Source of the DNA: Rotaria sordida
Lineage: Eukaryota > Rotifera > Eurotatoria > Philodinida > Philodinidae
DNA: 64,000 nt
Reading direction: 5' to 3'
NCBI GenBank assembly: GCA_905250125.1
Contig: CAJNOL010000085.1
Coordinates: 224,453-288,452, forward strand
Positions 34,879 through 47,600 of this stretch are shown piece by piece; the stretch's first letter is position 1; each line of letters starts with the position of its first letter. Position numbers and translations under genes: made by a program. The notes under the pieces were generated by a model that saw nothing but the letters and a program-made list of their open reading frames with translations, did no database searches and had not been told where the DNA came from.

Positions 34879-36115
34879 ATGACAAGTGTAACAATGGATG
34901 CTAAATTAAAAGAAGCTATACCATTATATGAAAAACTCAAAACTGAATGGGGCCGTAAACCACCAAATGTTGGCAAAACTGATGAATTGCTTAATTTATT
35001 AAAAGTATTATTTTTTTTTCTGATTGTTTATTTCAATCAAAATAAATTTTATTTATTTTCTTATTTAAGAATTTATTTGCTGAAGGTGGATTCTATCCAT
35101 CAGATTCAAATGAAGATACACGTGGTTTACATATAGCACGTATGTCTTATTTCTTATATTAATTATTAATTTTAAAAAACAAATCTTTTTATAAATAGGT
35201 GATACACTTGAAATAGCTGCACAATGTGCAATTCATAAAGGTGATATACCAGCATTTGAACGAGCTCTTGCTCAACTTAAGCCATTTTATTTTGATCTTG
35301 AGTATGTGTATTTTTTATTTTTGAAATTTTATTTTTTTTTGTTTTTTTATGTAATTAAGAAATCGAATACCTGAATCACCGTATCGTTATTTATTACTTG
35401 GCTTAAATTTACTTTGTTTATTATCACAAAATCGTCTTGCTGAATTTCATACGGTAGAAAATTCTATTTTTAGACAAAAAAAAAAGACAAAATATGAATG
35501 TTTATTTGTTTTTTATTCCCCAAGGAATTGGAATTACTTTCACCAAAAGTTATTCAAACGAATCCATATATAAAACATCCTGTTTCACTTGAACAGTATT
35601 TAATGGAAGGAAGTTATAACAAGGTAAAAAATTCTTTGACTTAAATAAATATATGAATAATTATTTTTGAATTCTATTAGGTTTTTCTTGCTAAAGGCAA
35701 TGTTCCATCACCTTTGTTTACTTTCTTTATGGATATTCTTCTTAATACAATTCGGTATGATTTTTATTTATTTTTGTACTCAACATCATAGCGATTTTTT
35801 TTTTAGTGATGAAATTGCTTTTTGTATGGAAAAATCCTATAGACAAGTATCATTAAATGAAGCTGCACGTATTCTTTATTTAAATAATCCAGATGAATTA
35901 GCTGAAATAGCAAAAAATGTAATAAAAGAAAAACTTTTTTTTTTTAATTAATTGAATTTCATTTTTTTTGTTTTTAGCATGGTTGGAAATTACAATCTGA
36001 TAAATCATTTCATTTTGCTGATAATCAAATAAAACATGAAAATGAACATGTACCTGCTGATGAAATTGCAACACAAATGATTCAATATGCACGTGAAATG
36101 GAAATTATCATTTAA
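34879..36115 (+). CDS. PSMD8: 26S proteasome regulatory subunit RPN12
   Basis: Lid subunit of the 19S regulatory particle. Eight exons, all GT-AG and in phase: 34879-35004, 35070-35139, 35199-35301, 35360-35453, 35525-35623, 35681-35754, 35807-35918 and 35978-36115; 271 aa, close to the family length. The C-terminal half has the PCI-type helical/winged-helix region with strongly conserved [40 protein letters not shown] and [11 protein letters not shown], and the end [16 protein letters not shown]. The ATG follows directly after TTTTCAG, which looks like a trans-splice acceptor. Introns are all 52-71 nt. AATAAA lies at 36145-36150 and the next same-strand gene starts 136 nt after the stop, so cotranscription is possible. 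Confidence 0.96.
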
Positions 36116-36250
36116 AAGTTGTTCAACCTTTTCTTTTATGATATAATAAACTCGAGAGAAAAATATAGGATGATGCTTGTTTGTTTTTTTTCGTCTATTA
36201 TTAAAAAAATTCTTTTTTTTTCCTGTTGATTATTCTATCTTTTAGATAAA

Positions 36251-37315
36251 ATGTTTAATTTAAATTTTTCAGCTAAAATTAAAGAAGCTGAAGAACATGT
36301 TAAACAAGGAGAAAAATATTTAAAAACATCATTCACAAAATGGAAGCCAGATCTTGATTCAGCTATTGATGAATTTGATAAAGCATGTACATGTTATCGT
36401 GTAGCAGAAAAATATGAACAATGTCGAGATTTATCAATAAGATTAGCTGAATTACAAATACAAAAGGGTAGTACATTTTTTGCTGCTAAATCCTATGAAC
36501 AAGCAGCACAAATGGCACAACAATCACAAGATTTAACAACAGCTGCTAAATATTATGATAAAGCAGGAGAATTATATACTGAAGGAGGTAGAATTCAATA
36601 TTAATTTAAATAAATATTATTTATTATTTACTTTATAGGTTATCGTGATTCTGGTGCAATACTTTATGAACGTTGTGCACCACAATTTCAACAACTCGAT
36701 CGTACAATATCTATTGATTTTTATCTTAAAGCAGCACGTCTAGCTGAACAAGAAGATAAAACTTATCAAGCAGCTGATTTATATGAAAAAGCAGCTATGC
36801 AAATATTTCGTACAGGAAATTTTCCAAAAACAACTGAATTACTTGAAATAGTTACAAAAAATTTAACAACATTAGAACGTTTTGATCGTATTAATCGTAT
36901 AATACTTTATCGAATATTACTTAAATTATTTAATGATGATAGTGTAGCTGGTAGAAATATATTTGATCAAGCTTGTCAAGATTATCCAACATTTGAACAA
37001 TGGGAAGAACGAAATCATATTGAATTATTACTTGATGCATTTGATCAAGATGATAAAGATTTAATTAGTCGACGTTGTCAAGTAAATAACAAAAATTCTC
37101 GTTTTTTTTTCTCCTTTAAAACTTGATAATTGATTTCATTGTAGAAACCATATTTTATGGCAATTGAACCTGAATTTGTTCGTTTAATTAAACGTTGGAT
37201 TCGTCCAATAACAAATACGGATGATGAACAACACAAAACAATAAATTCTGTTTCTTCATCAACATCTGAAGTCAAACCAATACAATTAGATGATGATGAC
37301 GATGATTTACGTTAA
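36251..37315 (+). CDS. NAPG: Gamma-soluble NSF attachment protein
   Basis: Membrane-fusion adaptor that, in the family, recruits NSF to SNARE complexes. Exons 36251-36587, 36639-37081 and 37145-37315, in phase, 316 aa (human about 312). The TPR-like helical solenoid is visible: KIKEAEEHVKQGEKYLKTSF and TKWKPDLDSAIDEFDKAC align with the gamma-SNAP N-terminus (K-A-E-K-Y-L-K-T-x-F-x-K-W-K-P-D). AAKSYEQAAQMAQQSQDLTT, YQAADLYEKAAMQIFRTG and LLLDAFDQDDKDLISRRC follow in family order. The C-terminus ends in an acidic LDDDDDDLR, like the acidic gamma-SNAP tail. CTTTTAG precedes the ATG by 5 nt. AATAAA at 37428-37433. Confidence 0.93.
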
Positions 37316-37427
37316 TTATTTAAATTCCATATTGTTGTTGTCTGTATTTGTCGTACAGTATTCTGTTTTTTTGAATATTTTATTTTTTTATGTTGTATTT
37401 GTGCAATAATTTTATTGAACACATATA

Positions 37428-37433
37428 AATAAA
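37428..37433 (+). terminator. Polyadenylation signal of NAPG
   Basis: AATAAA 113 nt after the stop codon, in a T-rich 3' UTR, and before the next same-strand gene. Confidence 0.5.
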
Positions 37434-37496
37434 GTTTAGACATGCAATCATCAAAATTTTACCGCCTTTTCTAATATTCTATTCAACCTGGATTTC

Positions 37497-37985
37497 ATGA
37501 CTATTGTATTAATAATTATTAGTATTGTTCTATTAATTAGTGGATTATTAATTGCTATTTGTCTTGTTCGATATTCAAGTATATTCAGAAAATCTTCATC
37601 AAACTTAATAGATAATAATCTTATTAAATCTCAAATAAATCCATTATCACAAATATCAATGATATCTCATTCAAATCCTATAACAAATAATTTTCAATCT
37701 GGAAATCAAATTACTCTTGAAGAGAAAGAATCATCAATTTCTATCTCTCAAACATCATCATTATTTATGCCATCAAAAATTTCATGGAAAAATGAGAATT
37801 TTATTTCTGATGAATCTTTTCAAGATACTAAACATCATCATGATTATTCTGAATGTTTAAGACTTGGTTCGCTACTTATTGATAGACCACTAGGTATTGC
37901 TATGCAGCCATTAGATGCTATGGGTCCAGTACTCATGAAATTCAATATGTGTGAACAACATTGGATCAGACCTGATGATCAATGA
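37497..37985 (+). CDS. Small single-pass membrane protein, unknown
   Basis: Single exon, 162 aa. Residues 2-24 form a hydrophobic helix (IVLIIISIVLLISGLLIAIC), followed by RY and a polar, Ser/Asn-rich tail, so a signal-anchored topology is likely. A conserved-looking C-terminal part reads LRLGSLLIDRPLGIAMQPLD and ends in MGPVLMKFNMCEQHWIRPDD. No family is recognised. It begins 181 bp after the gamma-SNAP stop on the same strand and may belong to the same transcription unit. Confidence 0.6.
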   Translation: MTIVLIIISIVLLISGLLIAICLVRYSSIFRKSSSNLIDNNLIKSQINPLSQISMISHSNPITNNFQSGNQITLEEKESSISISQTSSLFMPSKISWKNENFISDESFQDTKHHHDYSECLRLGSLLIDRPLGIAMQPLDAMGPVLMKFNMCEQHWIRPDDQ

Positions 37986-38969
37986 TTTGAACTTTTTTTA
38001 TTTTCTTTTGATCTGTTGGAAAATAAATTTCATCACATGATTGATTATAGAATCAGAGGAAATATTTGGCAGTCATTTTCCGATGATGCAAAGTGAGCAT
38101 TTTTCCATAGACTCGGTGGGCATATGATTTCTTTAACAGAGAAAGATCTTATTTTCTGCTTAATATTACTTTATCATCTCTCCAATATCAAAACAATATG
38201 AAAAAGTCAAATCCGATAAAGAGTTTGTTTTTTACTGAAAAATCACTGTGAGAAATCTTTATTCTAAATATTATACGATGTGGGTGTGGGCTTCCATCTT
38301 CTTTTCATCCACATCTGCATCCAGACACATCCTCTCGTACTTTCGGAGCGATCATCCGATTTTGGTTAAAGTTTTATTGAGAGTATCAAAATACGGTTTG
38401 CTTGGATTCGATCTTAGTTCAAATCTGAAAAATTTTTGTCAACCGAATCGGGGCTCGAAAATTTTCAAACCCGATGGGCTCTATTCTGATGCATCAGAAA
38501 ACATACAATTGCTTTAAAAAAGTTTAATAAAACTTTTTGAAAACTGCACTAAGCTTATTGTTCAACGAAACGATATGTTATACAGCACATTTTTGAAATG
38601 AATGTAAGAAAACGTTTATGAGCAGACGAAAAGAAAAGTTGTTCAATATTCGATTTGATTCTTATGTTCACATTGATTTTTTTTTCAATGTCTTACATCG
38701 ATCAAAACGGAATAGAAATGTGTTGATAAATGAAGTTGAATCTCGTACTAGAATTGCTCAACTCTCATTTTCATAAAAAAAAATTGAATATCTTTTTTTG
38801 AAAATCTAAGTAGAGAACACTTCAATAAGCAACTTTTATGAGTAAGAGATATATATTAGAAAGAAAAACATTATAACTCAAGAGTTTGTATTAATATGAA
38901 AGGAAGATAACTGTTTTTTTGAATTGTTCCGAAGAAAGTAAATGAGGTTTTCTATGTCAACATTCATAA
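37986..38969. other. Intergenic, no gene seen
   Basis: AT-rich spacer with a locally GC-richer stretch at about 38275-38490 (short open frame, no family features), possibly old repeat DNA. Confidence 0.55.
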
Positions 38970-39173
38970 TTAAGTGCAACAGCAAACTTTAGAACCAGTC
39001 CAACAACCAGGACTATAACCGGAACATTGAGTTGCTGCTGAACGATAGTAGCCACTAGGACATGTTCCTTCACAGTATGGTGTTGTACCGTACCATTTAC
39101 AAGTACCTTCACATAATGATACCATCGCCATAATTACTATTAAGACTATAACAAATGTTGCTTTTGATTTCAT
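38970..39173 (-). CDS. Secreted cysteine-rich (defensin/knottin-like) peptide
   Basis: Single exon, 67 aa. The signal peptide MKSKATFVIVLIVIMAMVSL ends near CEG. The mature part has eight cysteines: TCKWYGTTPYCEGTCPSGYY, then TQC, GC and a terminal CCC (SKVCCCT). The pattern W-Y-G-T-x-P-x-C-x-G-x-C-P occurs in small secreted cysteine-rich peptides of several invertebrates and fungi. An antimicrobial or signalling role is possible but unproven. It is flanked by noncoding DNA on both sides. Confidence 0.75.
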   Translation of the reverse strand: MKSKATFVIVLIVIMAMVSLCEGTCKWYGTTPYCEGTCPSGYYRSAATQCSGYSPGCWTGSKVCCCT

Positions 39174-40589
39174 TTCTGTTGTCCGAGTTACACTGAAAGT
39201 TGGAAAAATCTAGACATCACAATCATTCAATGAATTTATAAAGATGATAGACTCAAGTATTCACAAAAAAAAAAAAGAGAATTAATATTATTTGTAAAAT
39301 GATCAAAGTATGAAGTTTCAAACGTGAATGTTATGATTTCGATATGACGTTACATATCCTTACAATAGAAGTAAAAATCAATGTATAATGGTGCTTCACT
39401 GCAATTGCCAAAGTATTTATATATGCTTTCATTTTCTCCTGCATTTTCTATAAAACAACAAATGATTCAGCAATTTTTTATGCTCGATTATCCAGCTTCT
39501 ACTTTTCGAACTTTACACTTCATTAGTAGTCATTCGTTTTTTTTTCGTCAAGGTTAACTGGACAAAAGTTTGACTAATTTGTGCTTTATTATATTAACTT
39601 CTATCAATGTTACCTGATTATGCCTTCTTCTAGTTTCTCTGCCGCTTTTTAAGGTATACAGCTCGAAAATTCACTTTTTTTTCTTTTGAACATAATATCC
39701 ATTTCTAGGCTTCGTTAAACTTTCTGCTTGACAAAAAATTATCAATAGATTAATTATGCATATTAGTTACACATGCAAGAATAAACATTCTACAATCCGT
39801 TTTTATTCAAAAATATAAAGTAAAGCATATATTCACTTTCAATCGAAAGGGGCGATTATAAAATGACATCAAAACTCGCTCTTTCATGATTAATAATCCA
39901 AGTTACTGCATGAATCCAGTATGAGAATGAGAGTGCCTATACTTGTATTTATCAAACCAAATATCTTTTAACGAGAAGAAAGCATCCATTGAATAGTGAG
40001 AAAATCAATGCTAGACTTTCTTTTTTGTCGCCATTCCCGTTTTTTATAGTAAGAACAGTCAAATGGAACGATTTTCATAATCCATATTTCAAAGTCTTAA
40101 TCAAGAACATCGAAAAGATTCCATCAATAAGCCTGTTCTTGATTGTTTGTCATCGCTACATACAACAACAAATACAAAGCATCGTTAAGTTTGATGACTT
40201 GAAAGAGCCAATGAAAGATGAGAATGATAAATACATTGCAGTAGAAATTAGAATTCTACTAGTAGAAATTGAAATTTCGTTTTCTTCTTGAAGAAATTCA
40301 AATAACACATGATTTCAAATTGCACTAGCAGAAATAAAAATACTCGTTTGTATTCATGATGATATTTCAAAAGAGAAAAAACATAAAGAGTTTGTATATT
40401 TAACCTATACTTCTTGTGATACTATCAAAGAAAAAAGATATAATATAATATAAAACGGAGCTATTTTATTTCAAACTTGATAAGCATATTGAATCTTTAA
40501 ACAAGAAATTTCGTTTAAAATTTATTATCAATGATAGTTCGATACCAGATAGATATTAACAAATCCGAAATGAAGATGAAGAAACGTAT
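39174..40589. other. Intergenic, no intact gene
   Basis: A plus-strand frame at 39989-40291 (starts at a non-ATG codon) contains short stretches such as RYIQQQIQSI and could belong to the decayed element ending in the fragment at 40590. It is not supported enough to call. Confidence 0.4.
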
Positions 40590-40784
40590 ATGAACACAAT
40601 TGCTAAAAGACAGAAATTATATGATGATGCTCCAAAATTACACCAATGCCAAATTGGAGATTTGGCTGGCTTAAAAATTGATAAAATCGATAGACCTAAC
40701 ACAACATCAAAAATTTTACCATGTAAAGTTATTTCAATACAATCATCATCTAATAATATGAATACCTATCGTCTTCGTCACTAA
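40590..40784 (+). pseudogene. KRBA2/SCAND3-type integrase-protein C-terminal fragment
   Basis: 64 codons. IGDLAGLKIDKIDRPNTTSK and ILPCKVISIQSS resemble the beta-rich domain after the integrase core of KRBA2/SCAND3-like, Ginger-derived proteins (V-G-D-x-V-G-I-K-I-D-K-V-D-R-T-N-T-x-x-x-I-L-P-C-x-V). The catalytic integrase part is missing upstream, so this is probably the tail of a truncated mobile-element-derived gene. The start MNTIAKRQKLYDDAPK matches the usual linker before this domain. Confidence 0.6.
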
Positions 40785-40918
40785 ATCAATATTGAATACA
40801 AAAGACTTTTAGATTAATTGTTGATTAAAAAATCATAAAAACCTATCTTCAAATTTATTTCTATCAATAATAAACTTTGAAATTTATACATTTTTTTTTT
40901 ATAAACTATCTTTCTTTT

Positions 40919-41344
40919 CTAAAGTACAGCAATCGATAACCATCCAGCTATAAGAAAAATTCCACCATATGGTGTTACACGACGAAATTGAGTATCATTT
41001 CGTATTGCATGATAATAAATAGGACCACAAAAAAGTGTAAGTCCACTAATAAATAAACATCCTGTAATCATTGGTCGTGAGACAAATGGTAGAGCAAGTA
41101 AAGCCACTGTATGAAGTAAATGATATGTTTGAGCCAATTGAAATAACTACAAATGATTAGATTAAATACAAAAAACAGAATATTAATTTTTTTTCACTAA
41201 ACATACTCGTCGAAGTTCATCTGGAGTATTTTCTTTCATTATATGAGCTCCATAAACACCTAAACATATAGCCAGTATACCTGATAAACCAGCACAACGA
41301 ATGAAATTTTTCATTGTTGGTGAAAGAGCTAAACCACGAATCAT
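40919..41344 (-). CDS. TMEM256: TMEM256/DUF423 membrane protein
   Basis: Small multi-pass membrane protein of unknown biochemical role. Exons 41344-41207 and 41146-40919, in phase, 121 aa (human TMEM256 is 113). Hydrophobic segments: AGLSGILAICLGVYGAHIM (with the family's G-A-H motif), TYHLLHTVALLALPFVSRP (family Y-H-x-x-H-x-x-A-L-L), MITGCLFISGLTLFCGPIYY and YGGIFLIAGWLSIAVL (family P-x-G-G-x-x-x-I-x-G-W). The frame is open upstream of the chosen ATG to a TAA, so an earlier non-ATG or spliced start is possible. The stop lies 770 bp from that of the convergent-neighbour UBE4B-like gene, which is on the same strand upstream. Confidence 0.88.
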
Positions 41345-41688
41345 TAATTGATTTGATGTTGACGATGAATAGCGTGATATAATTCTAGAATTTTGTTTGA
41401 TTTAAATCATATTATTAAATTTACAAAAGAAATCTTTTCGATTTCTTAGATTTTATTTTTTTAATAAAATTTTTAATACACACCCAAGTATTTTAAAAAA
41501 ACTCTTAATCCATCGAGTAAGATCTCGAATAAATAATAAATACATAAATTCAAATTAAAAAGAAAAACAAAAAAATATCTGCAAAAATAATTTAAAACAA
41601 AATATGTTTCTTTAATCAATAAAATTTAAAAAAAAAATCTTTTTTGCTTATTATAAAAAAATAAATATAGAAAATGAAAGAAATCTGA

Positions 41689-44600
41689 TTATTCACGTCG
41701 GGAAGCTTTCCATTGTTCAATTGTTTCTTTTAATTCATTTTGTGGTATGACATCTTGCATACGTAATGGATTTCGATTAAATGGATCAGTTTGATCACTA
41801 TATTAAATAATATAAAAATATAACTGATGGCTTATAAAAAACGAGACACTTTTCTTAAGTAATGCAAACATAGTTTAGGGACTTCATTCTTAGTTCATTC
41901 GATAGAGAAATTTCCCCTCTACGAAACGATGTAAGTTGTGAAATTAATATAGTTTCTTCTTTTACAAAAAAAGAAAACATGAAAAGTGAAGATATGCAAA
42001 ATGTTGTACTTCGATTACGTGAACAAGAACTAAATGACCGACGGATTTCGAAACAACTTGCAGATAAAATTGGGAAATCAACAGTCTACAGATGAATCAA
42101 AATGTTTAAAGAATCAGGTGCAATACATTTAGAAACAAGTATAGATCGAAACTGAACAAAAAGATTGATTCATCGGGTGAATCACCATCTTCTTCACACG
42201 AAAAAGGAAAAAAATCGACTAGACAACCATCCATATTACACGTTTGTTTGTACTCTGACCAGTATACCGCAGTATTCTGAAGAACCAGCAGCAGCGCTTA
42301 CAACTTTCGGTTTCAACTGTAAATGATTGCAGAGAGTGTTTTCTACCTACATTCGAATTCTTTCTCAAAAAGAATTCAAATTAATCGAGAACAAAACAGT
42401 TTCAGAATATATTTTACTAATAAAAATGTTGTCCAGCGTCATCTATAATAAAAATTTATCTCATAACTGGGGCTGATTTAGGCTCGGTAGCTAGTACACA
42501 TGGCTCAGACACATCAACACTATCAATATGAATCGTCAATGGCTCATTTCTGTCAGTTTTAATAGACTTCAAAAGTATTCACTCATTTCGATGCAAGACT
42601 TTCAAGAAAAAAACCCATCAGTATAGCTACGGTGGTTGTCACATCGAGCGAGGCACAATTAATCATCAACCTTATATTGATGAAATATTGCCAATTGTAT
42701 GGCAAGATGTAGCACGGTCACACACTGATCATCACACTCAAACATGGTGTGAACATTATTTTTGGTCGACATCATGATGGTCCGCCTAACATCCTCAATC
42801 TTAATTCCCTCGACTGCTCAATCTAGACAAAGTAACTAATAAAAAATTTTAATGGATCAATTTCATGCTGATGAAAAAGAAATTCGACTTGATATTGTTT
42901 GTTGCAGTATTGATTGTTCGACTAAAATAGTTTTAAGAATGTAATCTCTGAAGTATGTCTGCGTTAGTCAAAACAAAGAAATAAAAGTGTCGCAATCTTT
43001 ATGAGTCACTCATTAATTTGCAGTGAAAACTAAATCTTCATTTCTAACCTAAGAAGATGTCGTGCAATAGTTGTACGATCAAGTATTTTTCGAGAACTTG
43101 GCAACATAACAGGATCGCTCATTAATATACTTGTAATCGGATCGAGATATTCATCAGGTGCATCATCATATGCAGCATCTTCTTGTTTTTGTTCAACAGC
43201 AATTTTCTAGAAAGAAAAACAAACAAAATCAGTGATAGAATAAAATAAAGGAAAAGAATGTTACTTTAATACGTTCACCAAGTTCTAAAAATTCATCAAT
43301 TCTTTCAGATGGATATTTAATCCGTTGAAGTACTTCGACAGCTTGTGGAAAAAGTTGTTCATTATATGACCTTTAAGATAAAACAATATCTATTTTTGTT
43401 TTTTAGAAATATGTTTTTGTTTATTCTTACATTCCATCATTTGAAACGGCAGCACAAAACTGATTATATTGAGAAAAATTTAAATAAAGATCTGTCACTT
43501 TAGCCACAAGTTTTGGAGGATCAAATAGATATTCATTTAAATCACGTACTTTTAAATTCCGTCGTTTAGGTCCAACCTGTATATTAGTAAAATTATTATA
43601 AGAAAAAACAAAAAACAAAAAATAATTATGACGAACTAGATGTTGTAAGAAATAATTAAGCATTGAAGCAAGTCGTTCACAAATAGCTGGATGACAAAAT
43701 ATAGATTTGATTTCTTGTGTTATCATATCAAGAATGATAAGCTAGAAAAGTAAAATTTATTCAATTTTGATTCATAAAAATGAATTCTTCAACAGTCATT
43801 CTTTCTGTTTGTTTTTCTCTTATGAAAAATAAATACAATAATAACTAACAAAGAAACAATCGATTTTATTGACCTCAAAGCATATGGATTTCTTGAGTTT
43901 TACATAGAAAAGATTTTCCATTAAAAGAAAACATCATAGTTATAAAAAATTTATTTTCAATCACGACAATAGTTTTTCGATCGATAAAAAAATTATTTAC
44001 GAAAAGTTTTTCATACATAGAAAATCTATTAATTTTAATGATTCTGAGAAACAAAATCTAAAATCCTAGAGCAGTGAAGGAAGAACTCGACAGTAAAATT
44101 TTTCTTTCTAGATATTAACCGTTTTAAGACCCATGATATTCATATAACGTGCTATTCGACCAGTACGTTGAAATGTATTTTCAAGTTCTTGTCGTTGTGT
44201 TTCAGGCATTTCATTCCATTCACCACGTTCTTTTGCTTCTTGATCTGCTCGTAATCTTGCCATATGCTAAATAAATAAACAAAAGAAAAAATTCTTCTTT
44301 TTTTAATTTTGTTTTGATATGTACTGTCAATGCTTCATCCAATAAAAAATTTGCATCATTCATAAGTAAATTAATAAAACGTAAGAAAAGTGGAGCTTCA
44401 GCATCATCTATATGTCGTTTAGCATATGAAGCAAGTTTCTACAAAAGAAAAAAAAAATTATTTAACTTTAAAAAAATTAATTAATACAACTTTAATTTGT
44501 GTTCGATGTTTATCAAATTTCCAAAGATATTCAAGTATATCATACATTGGACGACGATAACTAAATTTTTGTTCAAATGCAACTGCTTGTCCAGTTAATT

Positions 44601-47600
44601 CAATTGATACAAATACATCAAGAAGTACACGTGGTAAATGTTCAATTAATGGATATTCTTGAAAAATTCTTTCAGTATATGAACTAATAACAAAATACAA
44701 ATAAATTTATTAATAATCAAAAAAAAACAAACATATGAATTAACTTATTTAGTGTTCGACTACTATTTTCTTGTTCATTGGGTAAAATAGTTTCGAGTAC
44801 TTCAGCTAATGTTGCACGTAAATGAGGATTACGTAAACGATTCATATCACCCATAAATACAAGTATAAGATTAATATATTCATTTATTGATGATTCTATT
44901 GACTTGAGAAAACAAAAAAAAAAAAAGAATTAAAAAGTTTGTAGTTTTTAGTTTTGTATTCTTAGAAATCTTACTTGAAATAATTGTGTATTATATCGAC
45001 CAAGAAACTTTAGATAATCAATTATATTTTCCATAATAAATTCTGGAATATAACTTAATTGTCGATTAGGTTCAGATATTAATGGTAATTTCTTAAGAAT
45101 ATTCATTTGTTCTTCTCCATCTAATTTCTGATTATGATTAGAAGAAGATGATGCAAGATGTACAAGCCATGAACATGTAGCTGTAAATAAGGCATTTGAT
45201 AATTCTAATAAATAAGGTTCATTGAGCACAGCTTTTATATTTAAAAATGCAGTAAGACCTATAGATGAAAATAACACAACCATAAGAATACAAAGTTATG
45301 AATCAAATGCAAGACATTCGTTAACTTAAATATTGATTCTTAGAAGCAGTATTTTTAGAATTCGATATTTTGACATATATTTCCATTCAAAAATTTAATA
45401 CTACAGTTCTTTTTGATTTAGTAGGATACTTTCGTCGATCGATTTCTTTGTCTTTTTTATTTAACATCAATTCAAACTTCATACATCTTTACTACAAATC
45501 GGTGTGCTCAATAATTTTTTGTCATGGTCACGAAAATTCTATTGATTGTATTAGTGTGATCTGTTACAAAGCAACTAACCACACTGATGATATGCATGAA
45601 ATCCTAAATTCATTATTCTTGATGGTAGATCATTTGAGAGTAGGAATGCAACAGTGATGGTGCACCATCCAGCAGGCTTACATGAAACTTAGCATTGGTC
45701 TAAATATGTGTGTATAAACTAAAACGGTGAATGCATAATAAAACTATGTTGGATTTGGATTGATTTCAGTTTTTCCGGTTGGTGGGGACCATTTCTAGAA
45801 ACTAGATGAATTTTATAAAAATAGACTCAAGATTTTCGGGATCCAGGAATTCGAATCTATATGAGGTTTATTGAAATTCTCGAGTTCAATTTTCTCGTTC
45901 GAGAAAAGCTTAGCTCTCACGGATTAGTCATGTTTTATAACATTCAGCTATTTTCTTGAGAAAAATTTCTTCCGACTGAAAAAACCGAAATGAATCTAAG
46001 ATCACCCATCGTAGTTTTAACCATCGTCACCGTTATTGTATGCATGCTCTACCTAAAACAAGCGTACCGGTGATTATCCTCATCGTTTCATCCCTATTTG
46101 AGGGTAATCATGAGCGGAACCAAGAACATTTTTCTCACATATATTTGAGAGTGTCAACAGGCCAGCCTCTATGAATTTCTTGCAAAGCGTTTTTGCTATT
46201 GATCGCACTCTATTCGAATTATGTGAAACAACAAAAGATCTACTATTCAGAGCGAATATATATCAGATGGGATGATTAGACAAGTAGGAAAAAATTCGAA
46301 TCTAAAGTTAAACATTCATACAAAGTTATATGAGTTCTAGAAAATCAGAAAGAAAAATAGTCATCATATAACTACATGATTGTGACTAGACTTTGATCAC
46401 GCTGATTTTTAAATCTTACACATAACATATTGAATTACTTTTCTTATGTAATCGATATTTCCTAGAATTAAATGAATATCTTTATGTTTTACCGTTTTCC
46501 ATTGTTTCTCCTAATTGTATAGAATTTTCATGATTCAGTCCATCTAATTTAACAGCATTATTATAAGCATCTCGTATACGTGTTAATTCTTCACCAACCT
46601 AAATAAATATTATTGTTTAATTATTATTGATTTATTTTTTCTTTTAAAAACAAACTTTGACTAATATTCGATGGAGTCTATGTATTGAAATTGAATAACT
46701 AAAATGTGACATAAAAAATATTTCGGTAATAAAATTAAATGTTATTGGTGGATTCTTTTCATCTTCAGTTTCGTCTTGACGATTAATCAATGGTGTTTCT
46801 TTATATAAATCTACAAAAGAAAAAGAGATTTGATTAAATATTTTTGTTTTTATTTTTCAGATAATAAATAATTACCTTTTAAATGAACATTATCATTTTG
46901 AGTAATAGCATAAAGAGGATTTATTTTTAATAATCTTGATGAATAAGGTTCAGCAAATGGTTTTGCAAGATTAAGTAAAATAACATTTAAATTAAGTAAA
47001 AAACCATCACTAACAAATAAAAATGCTGCTAACGGATCATGAGATGACCATTCTTTATTTTTTCCTGAAGAAAAAAAGAAAAATCAATTGTAAATAAATT
47101 ATTCAACGAAATTTATTTACCTTGATTTTCATCGAAACAATCACCAATCCATTGTAAAACATCATTTCGTGCATCAGCATTTTTAACAAAAGCTTTAAAT
47201 AATTGTGATAAATTATCTTGATATGTTTTCATTGGCTTAATAGAAAAAAAAAATAACAATAATTTTTTTTTCAATAAACAAAAATCATGTGTTTAGACTT
47301 GATATTTACTTGCCACATTGTTGTAGCAGTTATTTCAATATCACGTTCACTCATTAATTTAGGTTTATTAAAAAATAAAAAAGGTTTTCCAGGTATTGAA
47401 GGTAAACATGATTTTGATAGAAGACTACCGATTAATGTATCTTGAAATGCTCTACCACTTGTTGTTGATATATGAGCATTTATTGACGAACGATTAGACA
47501 ACGTCTTTGGATGAGATAGTCGAAAGATCATCTAAACAAAGAAAAACTTTTATAGGACCTTGCGGGATTTAGTGACCTATATTAAATTAGGATATCGTAT

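Noticed and set aside
45370..45657. Cys/His-containing ORF as a zinc-finger gene
   Set aside because: Spacing of Cys and His fits no zinc-finger type and it lies in a UBE4B intron.
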